From Volvox africanus (taxonomy: Eukaryota; Chlorophyta; Chlorophyceae; Chlamydomonadales; Volvocaceae), in assembly GCA_030268105.1 (NCBI GenBank), contig BSDZ01000112.1, positions 1,631,501-1,695,500 on the forward strand: a DNA stretch of 64,000 bases, read 5' to 3'. The position numbers and the translations under genes are program-made. Every line of letters begins with the position of its first letter. Position 1 is the first letter of the stretch. This document shows, piece after piece, positions 1-10,764 of the stretch. A model generated the notes under the pieces. The model had not been told where the DNA came from. It did not search any database and was given only the letters and a program-made list of their open reading frames with translations.

Positions 1-2015
1 TCCTTCGTGGAATGGCTCTCCGCACACCGTAGACAAACGTTGGCCAATTTCCGACGCTCGAACTTGGAACGATTGCAATTCCATTTTGGCATATACGTGT
101 CCTCCGTGCGAGTCCGCTTCGCATTGGGGTCGGAACCCTGTGCGGCTGCCGTCGATGGCGCACCACCACGCTTCCTGTTTTTAGCCGGGTCCGAGCTCGG
201 ACCTGCTCCTCCTGACCCACGGACACCCGAGCTAGCGCCCCCGCGCGCCTGGCGTTGCCGGTTGCTGCGTCGCGTCGCGGCAGTAGGCGTGGGGCGGGTC
301 GCTCCGAAGTCCTGGTCAAGAGCTACGGCTTCCCCAAGCGGATCCTGCACTTGCACGGCATTTGCACGAGGGGCAGACTTGACTTCTTCCTCACCGGCAA
401 GGAGTCGTATCTCCGTGCCCTTAGCAAAAGCGACCAAAGCATCATACGACTTGATCTGCGCTCCAACCAAGTCAGTAGCGCACCATTTAGCCAAAAGTTT
501 CGTCAGGCCGCGCCTAAACCAAAAGACACGCTCGGATTCAGTGAGGTCAGCAATGGGAGTCACAAGTGCTTCGAAGCGTGACTGGTACGCAGGTACATTT
601 TCATCCCGACGCATGTGGTAGCTACCGGCTGCCAAAACCTTACAAGCTTCCACATCGCGTGCTTGAACCTCAGTAGCGAATCGTGCGAGCAAAGCGGCAA
701 CCAACTCGTCAAAAGTATAATTGCCCCGGGCGTTGGTCCAATTGTGATACCAGTCCTTCGCTGAGCCCTCGAGGGTGTTACCAACGAAGAGACACCTGAT
801 ACCGTCATTATCGCCACCATGAACAGCCTGGAGATACTTTTTAGCGTCACGCACGTATGCACGAGTTGCATCGGCTATGCTATGCCCTGGTGTCTTGTCG
901 GTCAGCGAAATATTGAGCCTAGGAATGGGAATTGACAATCTCATCACCTCAGGGATGTCATCATGCCCTCGAGCTTGAGGTAATGGCAGAACCCTTGGTC
1001 CAGCAGTGTTGTCCATATTCGTGTTCACTGCTGAATGCGGCACAATTAAGTGAGCAGGGGTCTGAAGGAAAAGGGGCTCTTGAGTGGCTCGCGCACCAAC
1101 AGTCTCAAGACCTCTATCCGGTGCTCTAGCAGCCACAACAAAATCGGGTTGGCTAGTGTTGTACCTCTCGTTCGCGTTTGCTCATAAGTATCTGCACGTC
1201 TGGAGACTTTCGACAACGATGCGCGAGCACTTGCAAGTACAGCAAGGCAAGCGCGAGCAAACAGAGACAGCGGAAGACTTCAGGACGAAGAGAGATATAA
1301 CTTACGGTCTTACAGGTCGGAATGATGCAATGGACGAAATCGCCGTCAGCGCCGGAAGCAAGCAATCATCACGCGGCGGTGATTAGCGAAGTTCAGGCTT
1401 AGCTCGGGCTAAGTAGAATATCGTATAGCAATAGTAATGTAGAACACACAAGTGTTCTCCGGTATCGAATGTCTTGACTAGCTTAGCCGTCCTCGCATCT
1501 GTTATACTCGCAGCATCGCAGTGCCGTACGATTCACATTAGGAGGCCGATCCTAGATGTGACAACCCTACTGCGTATGGCGATGTCTACTCGTAACAACG
1601 TATAAGCCTTTCCGGCATTCGCATGATGCAAGGGTCCGGATAACGATATCCGGTTGCAGGGCATGTATCGCGGCGCTCTCAACGTGTGCTTAAATGAAGT
1701 AATATTATATCAGATAATATTACTTATCGTTTCGTAGCACGAGCATAATGCGCACTTCAATGATTCGGTCGTTCATGCATGCTAGGCGGATTTGCCATGA
1801 TGCGATGTCGCAATGGATAATGACAACATGCCAGATGCATATATAAATGTATGCGAATACATTTATATCATGCAGATTCATTCATATGTAATGCGTTCAC
1901 CACAAAAGCACTTCGCCTCGTAGGATCTCGTCGACCTACGTGTCAGCGGGAAATGAACCGTAGCACAACAGCTAGCTAGGCTAGTGTGCGGCGTATCGTC
2001 GTGTTCCGCGGACAT
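1..2015 (-). pseudogene. gag: Gypsy C gag, interrupted by a solo LTR
   Basis: Gag of copy C. The start codon is at 2013-2015 in the same context as the intact gag genes of A, B, D and E (first residues MSAEHDDTPHTS). After about 14 codons the frame is broken by a solo LTR (1157-1970) and its 5-bp target duplication. It resumes at 1156 and stays open to the window edge, covering the capsid domain, the basic RG-rich stretch and most of the CX2CX3HX4C zinc knuckle. Unless the LTR is spliced out, no full Gag can be made. The rest of the frame shows no stop, so the LTR insertion looks recent. Confidence 0.85.
1157..1970 (-). repeat. Solo Gypsy LTR with target duplication GCTAG
   Basis: An 814-bp LTR, TGTTGTACC...GTAGCACAACA on the plus strand, with TG/CA ends and imperfect terminal inversion TGTTGT/ACAACA. 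It is flanked by GCTAG at 1152-1156 and 1971-1975. The uninterrupted site in copy A has a single GCTAG, so this is a clean 5-bp target duplication. No internal element sequence is present, so it is a solo LTR left by intra-element recombination. Sense runs on the minus strand, as in the Gypsy it interrupts. Confidence 0.93.
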
Positions 2016-2235
2016 GGAGCACGAAACGATACCCTAGGTTTGCGTAATAGAAGCCGACTTCTATCGCAAAGGCAGGGGTACAAAACAACTCGGTGAGCCT
2101 ACTGACAGTACTCTTGAGAAGATTCAGTAAACTCAGCAAGTACTTGCCCAGCTGAGTCCTGATCTCCGTAGTTTGGGCGATGAGAGTCGCCAAATGGTCC
2201 GGACGAAAGCCGGTCTCAGTCGCCGCGGCAAGCAA
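1981..2235 (-). CDS. ORF0 of Gypsy C (conserved leader frame)
   Basis: An 84-codon frame beginning at a TTG and overlapping the gag start in another frame. Its stop lies inside the first codons of gag. It has no internal methionine. The middle (GKYLLSLLNLLKSTV) looks like an amphipathic or coiled-coil helix. The same frame is present in A, B, D and E. I recognise no family. It may be the second exon of a spliced leader protein (see copy D) or a non-AUG leader frame; translation is not demonstrated. Confidence 0.45.
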   Translation of the reverse strand: MLAAATETGFRPDHLATLIAQTTEIRTQLGKYLLSLLNLLKSTVSRLTELFCTPAFAIEVGFYYANLGYRFVLHVRGTRRYAAH

Positions 2236-2318
2236 TGCCGGTGCACTGAGATTACCTGCGACTCAGAGCATACACTTACACAACAAGTGCAGCAATCTAA
2301 GCAAAAGCAATTAAACAA

Positions 2319-2414
2319 TTACAAACCGGAAGCGGCAGCGTCCAAAATGGCGCGGCCTAGGTCTTTGGCAAAAGTATCTAGCGGTCCTCGTGGTTCGTCG
2401 CTGGAACTCGCCAT
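2319..2414 (-). CDS. Leader small ORF of Gypsy C (31 codons)
   Basis: The first ATG after the PBS opens a 31-codon frame beginning MASSSDEPRGPLDTFAK and ending ASGL*. It is kept in copies A, B, C and D and broken by a nonsense change in E. It could be an upstream regulatory ORF for gag or the first exon of ORF0. No known homologue recognised. Confidence 0.4.
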   Translation of the reverse strand: MASSSDEPRGPLDTFAKDLGRAILDAAASGL

Positions 2415-2463
2415 AGAAAGAACCTACTTCCGATTAGACAAAGAGAGACAGTTAGGCAACGAA

Positions 2464-2478
2464 CCTGTCTCGATACCA
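2464..2478 (-). promoter_or_regulatory. Primer binding site, Gypsy C
   Basis: Minus strand TGGTATCGAGACAGG, 3 nt (AAT) inside the 5' LTR. It begins with TGG, as expected for pairing with the CCA end of a tRNA. The first seven bases match the initiator-Met-type PBS of many plant LTR elements (TGGTATC); the rest differs. Confidence 0.75.
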
Positions 2479-2481
2479 ATT

Positions 2482-3305
2482 TGTTGTACCTCTCGTTCGC
2501 GTTTGCTCATAAGTATCTGCACGTCTGGAGACTTTCGACAACGATGCGCGAGCACTTGCAAGTACAGCAAGGCAAGCGCGAGCAAACAGAGACAGCGGAA
2601 GACTTCAAGACAAAAAGAGATATAACTTACAGTCTTACAGATCGAAGCGATGCAATGGACGAAATCGCCGTCAGCGCCGGAAGCAAGCAATCATCACGCG
2701 GCGGTGATAAGCGAAGTTTAGGCTTAGCTCGGGCTAAGTAGAATAGCGTATAGCAATAGTAATATAGAACACACGAGTGTTCTCCGGTATCGAATGTCTT
2801 GTCTTGCTTAGCCATCCTCGCATCTGTTATACTCGCAGTATCGCAATGCCGTACGATTCACATTAGGAGGCCGATCCTAGATGTGACAACCCTACTGCGT
2901 ATAGGCGATGTCTACGCATAACAACATATAAGCCTTTCCGGCATTCGCATGATGCAAGGGTCTGGATAACGATATCCGGTTGCAGGTCATGTGTCGCGAC
3001 GAGTGCGGCGCTCTCAACGTGTGCTGTAATGAAGTAATATTATATCAAATAATATTACTTATCGTTTCGTAGCACGAGCATAATGCACACTTCAATGCTT
3101 CGGGCTTTTATGCATGCTAGGCGGATTTGCCATGATGCGATGTCGCGATGGATAATGACAACATGCCAAATGCATATATAAATGTACACGAATACATTTA
3201 TATCATGCAGATTCATTCATATGCAATGTGTTCATCACAATAGCACTTCGCCTTGTAGGATCACATCGACCTACGCATCGGCGGGAAACTAACCGTAGCA
3301 CAACA
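2482..3305 (-). repeat. Gypsy C 5' LTR
   Basis: An 824-bp LTR with the family termini. The inner end faces the PBS and leader of copy C. The outer end joins copia1 RT sequence at 3306. Confidence 0.9.
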
Positions 3306-4120
3306 CATACGTCCTACCCTGCCGGTGGGTCTACAAAGTCAAGACATGCCCTGATGGCTCAATCGACAGATACAAGGCGTGTCTGGTTGCAAAGGGCTTC
3401 GCACAACGCGAGGGGGTGGATTTTGGAGAACTGTTTGCACCTACATCACGAGGCTCATCATTCCGGGCCATCCTGGCCATCGCCGCCGCAAGGGACTTCG
3501 ACGTACACCAACTAGATGTCTCCACGGCATTTTTGAATGGCGACCTCAAAGAAGAAATCTGGATGAAACCACCACCGGGATACGACCTGGCGACCCCAGG
3601 AGCTGCCTGCCGTCTACTCAAGTCGATATATGGCCTCCGCCAAGCATCCCGCTGCTGGTACGACAAACTGTGCACCAAATTCGCTGAAATCGGACTCACC
3701 ACATCTAAATCCGACCAAGCGATGTTCGTGAGAGCAAACAACAACAAAGGAGACGTGTTCGTGCTGGTCCACGTGGACGACATGTGCATTGCGGCTAAAG
3801 ACCCCGAGCTGATCCGAAATCTCAAGGCAGAAATCAGCAAATTATTCAAGGTGAGAGATCTTGGCCGCATTGAGGTATTTCTGGGCATGGAAGTTCGACG
3901 GCAGCCCAATGGAGAGATCACTCTATCACAATCCAGCTATGTGGAACGCATCCTGCATAAGCATGGCATAATCGAGGTTAAACCCAGAGCCATCCCCATA
4001 GCTGTGGGCGCAAAACTTCACCTGGACAAAGACACCGAGCTGTTGGAGGATCTGACGCCGTACAGAGCACTCATTGGCGAGCTCAACTACCTGGCAGTCA
4101 CCACGCGTCCAGACCTTGGC
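3306..4120 (+). pseudogene. pol: copia1 reverse transcriptase fragment
   Basis: Plus-strand Ty1/Copia RT segment between two Gypsy LTRs. The frame runs from the RWVYKVK start of the RT domain through LDVSTAFLNGDL and the catalytic HVDDMC block to TRPDLG, then continues 38 codons into the antisense of the next LTR before stopping. Integrase and RNase H are missing. One difference from the array copies is KAC for KAR near the start. It is a fragment with no complete enzyme. Confidence 0.9.
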
Positions 4121-4944
4121 TGTTGTACCTCTCCTTCGTGTTTGCTCATAAGTATCTGCACGTCTGAAGGCTTTGGACATCGATGCGCGAGCACTTGCAA
4201 GTACAGCAAGGCAAGGGAGAGCAAACAGAGATAGCGGAAGACTTCAAAACGAAGAGAGATATAACTTACGGTCTTACAGATCGGAACGATGCAATGGACG
4301 AAATCGCCGTCAGCGCCGGAAGCAAGCAATCATCACGCGGCGGTGATTAGCAAAGTTTAGGCTTAGCTCGGGCTAAGTAGAATAGCGTATAGCAATAGTA
4401 ATATAGAACACACGAGTGTTCTCCGGTATCGAATGTCTTGTCTTGCTTAGCCGTCCTCGCATCTGTTATACTCGCAGTATTGCAATGCCGTACGATTCAC
4501 ATTAGGAGGCCGATCCTAGATGTGACAATCCTACTGCGTATAGGCGATGTCTACGCATAACAACATATAAGCCTTTCCGGCATTCACATGATGCAAGGGT
4601 CCGGATAACGATATCCGGTTGCAGGGCATGTGTCGTGATGAGTGCGGCGCTCTCAACGTGTGCTGTAATGAAGTAATATTATATCAGATAATATTACTTA
4701 TCGTTTCGTAGCACGAGCATAATGCACACTTCAATGATTCGGTATTTCATGCATGCTAGGCGGATTTGCCATGATGCGATGTCGCGATGGATAATGACAA
4801 CATGCCAAATGCATATATAAATGTACACGAATACATTTATATCATGCAGATTCATTCATATGCAATGTGTTCATCACAATAGCACTTCGCCTTATAGGAT
4901 CACATGGACCTACGCATCGGCGGGAAACTAACCGTAGCACAACA
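4121..4944 (-). repeat. Gypsy A 3' LTR
   Basis: An 824-bp LTR. The element-internal side has the polypurine tract directly adjacent. The outer side joins copia1 at TRPDLG. Its outer ~100 bp carry the same diagnostic variants as the LTRs of the 2.43-kb array (CTCCTTCGTGTTTG, GAAGGCTTTGG) and not those of copy A's own 5' LTR. Confidence 0.9.
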
Positions 4945-4959
4945 ATTATTCCCCCTCCC
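4945..4959 (-). promoter_or_regulatory. Polypurine tract, Gypsy A
   Basis: Minus strand GGGAGGGGGAATAAT immediately before the 3' LTR TGTTGTGC. This is the expected plus-strand primer site of an LTR retrotransposon. Confidence 0.85.
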
Positions 4960-5003
4960 GTATGCAGCGTCCTCGCTGCATTATACAGCATCGACTGCAG
5001 GGG

Positions 5004-8000
5004 TCATTGGGCTTGCGTGGCACGTTTGCGGGCTTCTTCGAGCAGGGGCTTCATGTCCTGTGAGAAGTTGCGTGCCGGTTCCCATGAGTTGTGCTCGTCG
5101 GTATACCCTGTCCACTTAACCAAGTACTCGTGTACTGTCCGCTTACGTCGGTGTCGGCCCACACGACGCGCGCGATAATCTAACACCCGCTCCACATCGT
5201 AAAACTTCTGTTTACCAGCGATCCAGGTCTCGGGAACTGGTTCGATTGCTGCGGGGGCGTTAGCAGGCTCAGGGACGGGTTCCGTACGATACGGACGAAC
5301 AAGCGATACGTGAAACGTGGGGTGAATGGTCATATCAGCGGGCAATGCAAGCTCCACAGCCACATTCCCAACCATGTGCACGACAGGATACGGACCAATC
5401 CAGCGAGGTAAGAGTTTTCGGGATCCGTCGGCCAAGGAACGCAAGTTCTTGGTGCTTAGCAACACGAGTTGCCCTTCCGAAAACGTCACATCCTGCTTGG
5501 ATTTGTTGTAATATTCCGTCGTTTGTTGCTGCGCCGCGTCCAAACATGACTTTGCGTCTGTGATTCGGGACATAAAAGACTTGGCAAAAAGTTTAGCAGC
5601 AGGCACGTTCACTTCCAACTCACGCCACACGGGTAGCGCGGGATGAAATCCGTAGTTGAGAAAGAACGGACTTTTGCCTGTTGAGCGGTTCACAGCGTTG
5701 TTAAGCGCGAATTCTGCCGCAGTTAAATACGTATCCCAAACAAGTGGTGTGCGACCAGCATAATTGCGCAACATATCACCCAACGTGCGATTTGTGCGTT
5801 CGGTTTGACCATCAGTCTGCGGGTGATACGCCGTGCTCAGGTTGACGCGCATGCCAACTAGTTTGCAGAGCGCTTCCCAAAACTTAGACGTGAACTGCCC
5901 ACCGTGGTCCGAAATCACATTTTTGGGAACCCCGTGTAACCGAACCACATTGTCGAAAAACAAACGTGCGGTTTGCTCAGCCGTGCAGGATGATGTGCAT
6001 GGTGCTAGGTGAACCATCTTAGTCAGACGATCGACCATTACGAACACTGCATCGTATCCCCCCTCAGTTTTGGGCAGCGCGACTACGAAGTCCATGGAAA
6101 CACTTTCCCAAGGCGCATCCGGGACAGGCAACGGTTGCAACAACCCATGGCCCTTACCGGACAAAGCCTTATTGCGCTGGCACAGACTGCATGTCTGTAC
6201 GAAGTTCGCCGCATCCTTAGCCAAACGAGGCCACCAAAAGGAATGTTGCACCAAGTCGATCAATCGCTTGCTACCAGGGTGTCCTGCTAACGGGTCCTCG
6301 TGGAACCGCGCAAGGATGTCGTAGCGTAGCGCGTCGTCGCTCGGAACGACGATTTGTGTAGCTGCACCCTCCGTCCGTAGCCAAAGGCCATTCTGCTTGC
6401 GAAGGTTTTCTACATTAGCCGGGTCCGCGAACCGGGCGTCTGCGCTGTAGGCAACCTTCAACCGCTCCGCGAGGTCCGTCGCGATCGGAACCTCCTCGCT
6501 ACGCGGCCGCACGACGGGCGCTGCCAAAATTGCAGCGTGTAGCGACGGATGTCGACTGAGAGCATCGGCAATATTCAATTTACCAGAAATATACTCCCAG
6601 GTGCAGTTGAACCTAGCTAGATATTCCATCCACCTAGCTTGACGGCGGTTCAACGTCGGAACGCTTTGCAAAAACGTTAGGGGCTTATGGTCAGTCTTTA
6701 AAGTAAACGGGCGTCCCTCGAGGTAACAGCGCCATTCCTTTAAAGCGTGCAGCACAGCCAGAAGCTCCTGTTCCCCGGTGGTGTAGCGAATCTCCGCACC
6801 AGAAAACTTCTTACTCGTGAAGGCGATCGGTCGCCCTTCCTGTAACAATACAGCGCCGCTTCCAAATATTGAGGCATCAGACACTACCTCAACACGAAAT
6901 GGCAACGAGTAATCGGGGAATGCAAGGGTGACATCTTCGGCAACGATTCGTTTGAGCTCTTCGAATGCCCGCTGGCATTGCGGCGTCCACGACTCGAGCG
7001 AAACGAAAACGCCTTTGCGAGTTAAGTTAGTAAGCGGGGCCGCAATGATGGAATATTTTTCAATGAACTTCCGGAAATAATTGGTCAAGCCAAGGAACTT
7101 ACGCAGCTCCGTGAGGTTTTGAGGCGCGGGCCAATCGCGAACCACGGCGACCTTCCGCGGGTCCATCTTCACACCGGTGGCCGACACAATGTGGCCCAAA
7201 TATTCCACCTGAGGCTGCGCCCAAAAGCATTTGGCGCGTTTAGCAAACAATTGCTCCCGCCTCATAACGTCGAGCACGAGCCGAAGATGCTCCAAGTGCT
7301 CCTCGCGCGTTTTAGAATATACCAAGATGTCATCCAGGTAGCAAACAACGAACCTGTCGATAAACGGCCTAAACATTCGGTCCATAACCGCCTGAAACGT
7401 AGCAGGGGCATTAGTCAAACCAAACGATAGGACCGTATACTCAAAGTGACCGAAGGGCGTCCGAAAAGCGGTTTTCGGGATATCAGAGGCAGCGATGCGA
7501 ATCTGATTGTAGCCCTGTTGTAAGTCAATTGAGGAAAAATAAGCCGAGCCCTTCAGCTTATCCAACAGGTCGTCAACGCGTGGCAAAGGGTAGCGATTTT
7601 TCACCGTATTCGCATTTAACCCCCGGTAATCAATGCACATGCGCAAGGTCCCATCCTTCTTACCGACAAACAAAATCGGTGCAGAATACGGGGATGTGCT
7701 GGGGCGTATCATACCCTTCGCGAGCAAATCCGTCACCTGGCGCTTCACCTCGTCCAGTTCCAATGGACTCAACCTGTACATTGGCCGGGCCGTAGGCTGC
7801 GCTCCAGGCATGAGAGGGATTGTGTGATCAACAGGACGCATAGGTGGTAGCCCAGGGATATCTTTAAAGACGTCCTCATACTGCGACAGTAGGGCCTCAA
7901 CCTCAGGATCCACAGAAATCTGCGCGGTGGTGACACAACAGCTCACCCGCGGCCTTAAAAGCAGTCCGTGGGCACCCTTCCGTAACAAACGGACGGCCTC

Positions 8001-9062
8001 CTTACGCCCGACTAGCTCTGGTTCGATTCGCGCGGCCATTGCGGTCACAGCGAAATTAACCATAGGCACCGCCTCAGTTTCGCCCCCCTTTGGTGTGACA
8101 TGTTCGAACGACAGGAAAGGTACCTTAATCGACAGAGTACCCTTGCACATATGCAGGGTTGCGGTCTCCATGTCGATGCGCGCGCGGTACTGTCGTAATG
8201 TCGACGACCCCATTATGTACGGTGCAGTCTCTGCTAAGCCCTGCAGCACGTACGGCCGGGTCACAACACGCAAAGGGCCTAACGATAGGCTAAGGGTAAT
8301 CCTGCCCACGATGGGATGCTTACCCCCGTCAGCAAGGGTAACCTGTGTACAATCAGACGACTCTGGGGACAACCCCAGTGCATTCACCTCTGCGACAGAG
8401 ATGAAGTCGTCACTGGCACCGGTGTCAACAAGTGCCTTCAGAGTACGGCCATTCAAACCGATCTGAACCACAGGGACACGGTTATCTACGAGCGACTGCC
8501 CAGCAGACAACGTCAGTGCACTTAGGGCGGGTCCGTAACCAACGGCACCCCCGTCAGGAGCTTCGTACCAAACGTCAACCGAGTAGGATAGGTGTGGCCA
8601 CGGAGCCAGCGTACCCTCCCGATCCACACCATTAAACAAAACGGTGCCCGGCTCGAACCGGTGGACATGCCGCATACCCCTTAACAATGCCTCTGCCTTG
8701 CGCCGACAGAAAGCAGGGAGTAATACACATGCGGCAGTGCCTGGATATTGACGCCTACATCTCCTGTATATGGCCAACTGTTCCGACATCTCACGCAGAG
8801 ACGAGGGGATGAACAAAACCACGTGGTTAGACAGATCGATAGACGACAGGGGACGGCGAGGTGTAAACAAATTACACAACGGGTCGAAGCAGAGAAGTCC
8901 CGTGCGTCCGTCAAGCGTGATGCGTCGCGCAATGACTCGCTCGATGTGTCCAAGTACACAAGGCAACAATGCCTTAACGGCTGGCCGTAAGGATGACCAC
9001 CGACCACGCGTTAGTTCAGAAAACCCAGGTAGAGCCCCCTCCGCAGGAACCCGGGCAAGCCC
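5004..9062 (-). CDS. pol: Gypsy A Pol: protease-RT-RNase H-integrase-chromodomain
   Basis: Starts directly after the gag UAG in the same frame and stays open for about 1,350 codons. There is no ATG before REMSEQL, roughly 90 codons in, so expression by UAG readthrough is the simplest model. Domains in order: a novel-looking ~150-residue N-terminal stretch, aspartic protease (LVDTGAS), RT ([14 protein letters not shown]), RNase H (SDAS, TDHKP), integrase with HX6H/CX2C zinc region and a D,D35E triad ([15 protein letters not shown]), a GPY motif and a C-terminal chromodomain ([11 protein letters not shown] to WEPARNF). Differences from copy D include SDHGGQ for SDRGGQ and RPYRTEP for RLYRGTEP. 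No disabling change seen. The chromodomain would direct integration to marked chromatin, by family precedent. Confidence 0.93.
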   Translation of the reverse strand, partial: GLARVPAEGALPGFSELTRGRWSSLRPAVKALLPCVLGHIERVIARRITLDGRTGLLCFDPLCNLFTPRRPLSSIDLSNHVVLFIPSSLREMSEQLAIYRRCRRQYPGTAACVLLPAFCRRKAEALLRGMRHVHRFEPGTVLFNGVDREGTLAPWPHLSYSVDVWYEAPDGGAVGYGPALSALTLSAGQSLVDNRVPVVQIGLNGRTLKALVDTGASDDFISVAEVNALGLSPESSDCTQVTLADGGKHPIVGRITLSLSLGPLRVVTRPYVLQGLAETAPYIMGSSTLRQYRARIDMETATLHMCKGTLSIKVPFLSFEHVTPKGGETEAVPMVNFAVTAMAARIEPELVGRKEAVRLLRKGAHGLLLRPRVSCCVTTAQISVDPEVEALLSQYEDVFKDIPGLPPMRPVDHTIPLMPGAQPTARPMYRLSPLELDEVKRQVTDLLAKGMIRPSTSPYSAPILFVGKKDGTLRMCIDYRGLNANTVKNRYPLPRVDDLLDKLKGSAYFSSIDLQQGYNQIRIAASDIPKTAFRTPFGHFEYTVLSFGLTNAPATFQAVMDRMFRPFIDRFVVCYLDDILVYSKTREEHLEHLRLVLDVMRREQLFAKRAKCFWAQPQVEYLGHIVSATGVKMDPRKVAVVRDWPAPQNLTELRKFLGLTNYFRKFIEKYSIIAAPLTNLTRKGVFVSLESWTPQCQRAFEELKRIVAEDVTLAFPDYSLPFRVEVVSDASIFGSGAVLLQEGRPIAFTSKKFSGAEIRYTTGEQELLAVLHALKEWRCYLEGRPFTLKTDHKPLTFLQSVPTLNRRQARWMEYLARFNCTWEYISGKLNIADALSRHPSLHAAILAAPVVRPRSEEVPIATDLAERLKVAYSADARFADPANVENLRKQNGLWLRTEGAATQIVVPSDDALRYDILARFHEDPLAGHPGSKRLIDLVQHSFWWPRLAKDAANFVQTCSLCQRNKALSGKGHGLLQPLPVPDAPWESVSMDFVVALPKTEGGYDAVFVMVDRLTKMVHLAPCTSSCTAEQTARLFFDNVVRLHGVPKNVISDHGGQFTSKFWEALCKLVGMRVNLSTAYHPQTDGQTERTNRTLGDMLRNYAGRTPLVWDTYLTAAEFALNNAVNRSTGKSPFFLNYGFHPALPVWRELEVNVPAAKLFAKSFMSRITDAKSCLDAAQQQTTEYYNKSKQDVTFSEGQLVLLSTKNLRSLADGSRKLLPRWIGPYPVVHMVGNVAVELALPADMTIHPTFHVSLVRPYRTEPVPEPANAPAAIEPVPETWIAGKQKFYDVERVLDYRARRVGRHRRKRTVHEYLVKWTGYTDEHNSWEPARNFSQDMKPLLEEARKRATQAQ

Positions 9063-10298
9063 CTATTTCGGCTGAGGTACAAACGGCGGCATTAGAGGGC
9101 AATCCTTCGTAGAATGGCTCTCCGCACACCGTAGACAAACGTTGGCCAATTTTCGACGCTCGAATTCGGAACGATTGCAATTCCATTTTGGCATAAATGT
9201 GTCGTCCGTACGAGTACGCTTCGCGTTGGGGTCGGAACGCTGTGCGGCTGCCGACGACGGCGCACCACCACGCTTCCTGTTCCTAGCTGGGTCCGAGCTC
9301 GGACCTGCCCCTCCTGTACCACGGACACCCGAGCTAGCGCCCCCGCGCGCCTTGCGTTGCCCGTTGCTGCGTCGCGTCGCGGCAGTAGGCGTGGGGCGGG
9401 TCGCGCCGAGGTCCTGGTCGAGAGCCACAGCTTCCCCAAGCGGATCCTGCACTTGCACGGCATTTGCACGAGGGGCAGACTTGACTTCTTCCTCGCCGGC
9501 AAGAAGTCGTATCTCCGCGCCCTTAGCAAAAGCGACCAACGCGTCATACGACTTGATCTGCGCTCCAACCAAGTCAGTGGCGCACCATTTAGCCAAAAGT
9601 TTCGTTAGGCCTCGCCTAAACCAAAAGACACGCTCAGATTCGGTGAGGTCAGCAATGGGAGTCACAAGTGCTTCAAAGCGTGACTGGTACGCAGGTACAT
9701 TTTCATCCCGACGCATGTGGTAGCTACCCGCTGCCAAAACGTTACGAGCTTCCACATCGCGTGCTTGAACCTCAGTAGCGAATCGTGCGAGCAAAGCGGC
9801 GACTAACTCGTCAAAAGTATAGCTGCCCCGGGCGTTGGTCCAATTGCGATACCAGTCCTTCGCTGCGCCCTCGAGGGTGTTACCAACGAAGAGACACCTG
9901 ATACCGTCATTATCGCCACCATGAACAGCTTGGAGGTACTTTTTAGCGTCACGCACGTACGCACGAGTTGCATCGGCTATGCTATGCCCTGGTGTCTTGT
10001 CGGTCAGCGAAATATTGAGCCTAGGAACGGGAATCGACAATCTCATCACCTCAGGGATGTCATCATGCCCTCGAGCTTGAGGTAATGGCAGAACCCTTGG
10101 TCCAGCAGTGTTGTCCATATTCGTGTTCACTGCTGAATGCGGCACAATTAAGTGAGCAGGGGTCTGAAGGAAAAGGGGCTCTTGAGTGGCTCGCGCGCCA
10201 ACAGTCTCAAGACCTCTATCCGGCGCTCTAGCAGCTACAACGAAATCGGGTTGGCTAGCTAGGCTAGTGTGCGGCGTATCGTCGTGTTCCGCGGACAT
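9063..10298 (-). CDS. gag: Gypsy A Gag
   Basis: 411-residue Gag with the Ty3/Gypsy capsid domain at about residues 105-260 (GAAKDWYRNW, YQSRFEAL, FWFRRGL), a basic glycine/arginine-rich linker at about 300-365, and a C-terminal zinc knuckle CLRCAESHSTKDC. The knuckle is CX2CX3HX4C, one residue shorter than the usual CX2CX4HX4C. It ends in UAG followed by GGG, with Pol continuing in frame. It would form the particle and bind RNA. The start overlaps ORF0. Confidence 0.93.
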   Translation of the reverse strand: MSAEHDDTPHTSLASQPDFVVAARAPDRGLETVGARATQEPLFLQTPAHLIVPHSAVNTNMDNTAGPRVLPLPQARGHDDIPEVMRLSIPVPRLNISLTDKTPGHSIADATRAYVRDAKKYLQAVHGGDNDGIRCLFVGNTLEGAAKDWYRNWTNARGSYTFDELVAALLARFATEVQARDVEARNVLAAGSYHMRRDENVPAYQSRFEALVTPIADLTESERVFWFRRGLTKLLAKWCATDLVGAQIKSYDALVAFAKGAEIRLLAGEEEVKSAPRANAVQVQDPLGEAVALDQDLGATRPTPTAATRRSNGQRKARGGASSGVRGTGGAGPSSDPARNRKRGGAPSSAAAQRSDPNAKRTRTDDTFMPKWNCNRSEFERRKLANVCLRCAESHSTKDCPLMPPFVPQPK

Positions 10299-10518
10299 GG
10301 AGCACGAAACGATACCCTAGTTTTGCGTAATAGAAGCCGACTTCTATCGCAAAGGCAAGAGTACAAAGCGATTCGGTGAGCCTACCGACAGTACTCTTGA
10401 GAAGATTCAGCAAACTCAGCAAGTAATTGCCCAGCTGAGTCCTGATCTCCGTAGTTTGAGCAATGAGAGTCGCCAACTGGTCCGGACGAACGCCGGTCTC
10501 AGTCGCCGCGGCAAGCAA
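10264..10518 (-). CDS. ORF0 of Gypsy A
   Basis: 84-codon leader frame opening at TTG (LAAATETGVRPDQL) and ending CACTAG within the start of gag. It has no ATG in frame. It differs from the B/C/E versions by several substitutions and no indel. Unknown function; see copy D for the splicing model. Confidence 0.45.
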   Translation of the reverse strand: MLAAATETGVRPDQLATLIAQTTEIRTQLGNYLLSLLNLLKSTVGRLTESLCTLAFAIEVGFYYAKLGYRFVLHVRGTRRYAAH

Positions 10519-10601
10519 TGCCGGTGCACTGAGATTACCTGCGACTCAGAGCGTACACTTACACAACACGTGCAGCAATCTAAGTAAAAGCAATTAAACA
10601 A

Positions 10602-10697
10602 TTACAAACCGGAAGCGGCGGCGTCCAAAACGGCGCGGCCTAAGTCTTCGGCAAAAGTATCTAGCGGTCCTCGTGGTTCGTCGCTGGAACTCGCCAT
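10602..10697 (-). CDS. Leader small ORF of Gypsy A (31 codons)
   Basis: First ATG downstream of the PBS; MASSSDEPRGPLDTFAED... ending ASGL*. A candidate upstream ORF, or first exon joined to ORF0 by a 77-nt GT-AG intron (about 10529-10605). Confidence 0.4.
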   Translation of the reverse strand: MASSSDEPRGPLDTFAEDLGRAVLDAAASGL

Positions 10698-10746
10698 AGA
10701 AAGAACCTACTTCCGATTAGACAAAGAGAGACAGTTAGGCAACGAA

Positions 10747-10761
10747 CCTGTCTCGATACCA
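10747..10761 (-). promoter_or_regulatory. Primer binding site, Gypsy A
   Basis: TGGTATCGAGACAGG on the minus strand, 3 nt from the LTR end, identical to the site in the other copies. Confidence 0.75.
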
Positions 10762-10764
10762 AAT

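Larger units (their letters stand above)
1..3305 (-). mobile_element. Ty3/Gypsy chromovirus copy C, partial (5' half)
   Basis: Minus-strand Gypsy element cut by the window's left edge. Reading leftward it has a 5' LTR (2482-3305), PBS, leader with ORF0, and gag up to about 38 nt before the expected gag stop. A solo LTR of the same family sits inside gag. It belongs to the same sequence subgroup as copy B by shared variants in gag and leader. Its 5' LTR abuts copia1 RT sequence (CATAC..., versus CAAAC... beside copy B), so it was probably inserted into a copia1 copy. Its 3' LTR and the matching target duplication lie outside the window. Confidence 0.9.

Noticed and set aside
1157..1970. The 0.8-kb repeat as a MITE or DNA transposon with TGTTGT ends
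   Set aside because: PBS and polypurine tract sit exactly at its borders in complete elements, and it has TG/CA ends with 5-bp duplications, so it is an LTR.
5004..9062. Many 60-200-codon frames opposite gag, pol and copia1
   Set aside because: They recur only as antisense or shifted readings of conserved retrotransposon genes and contain no recognisable domains.
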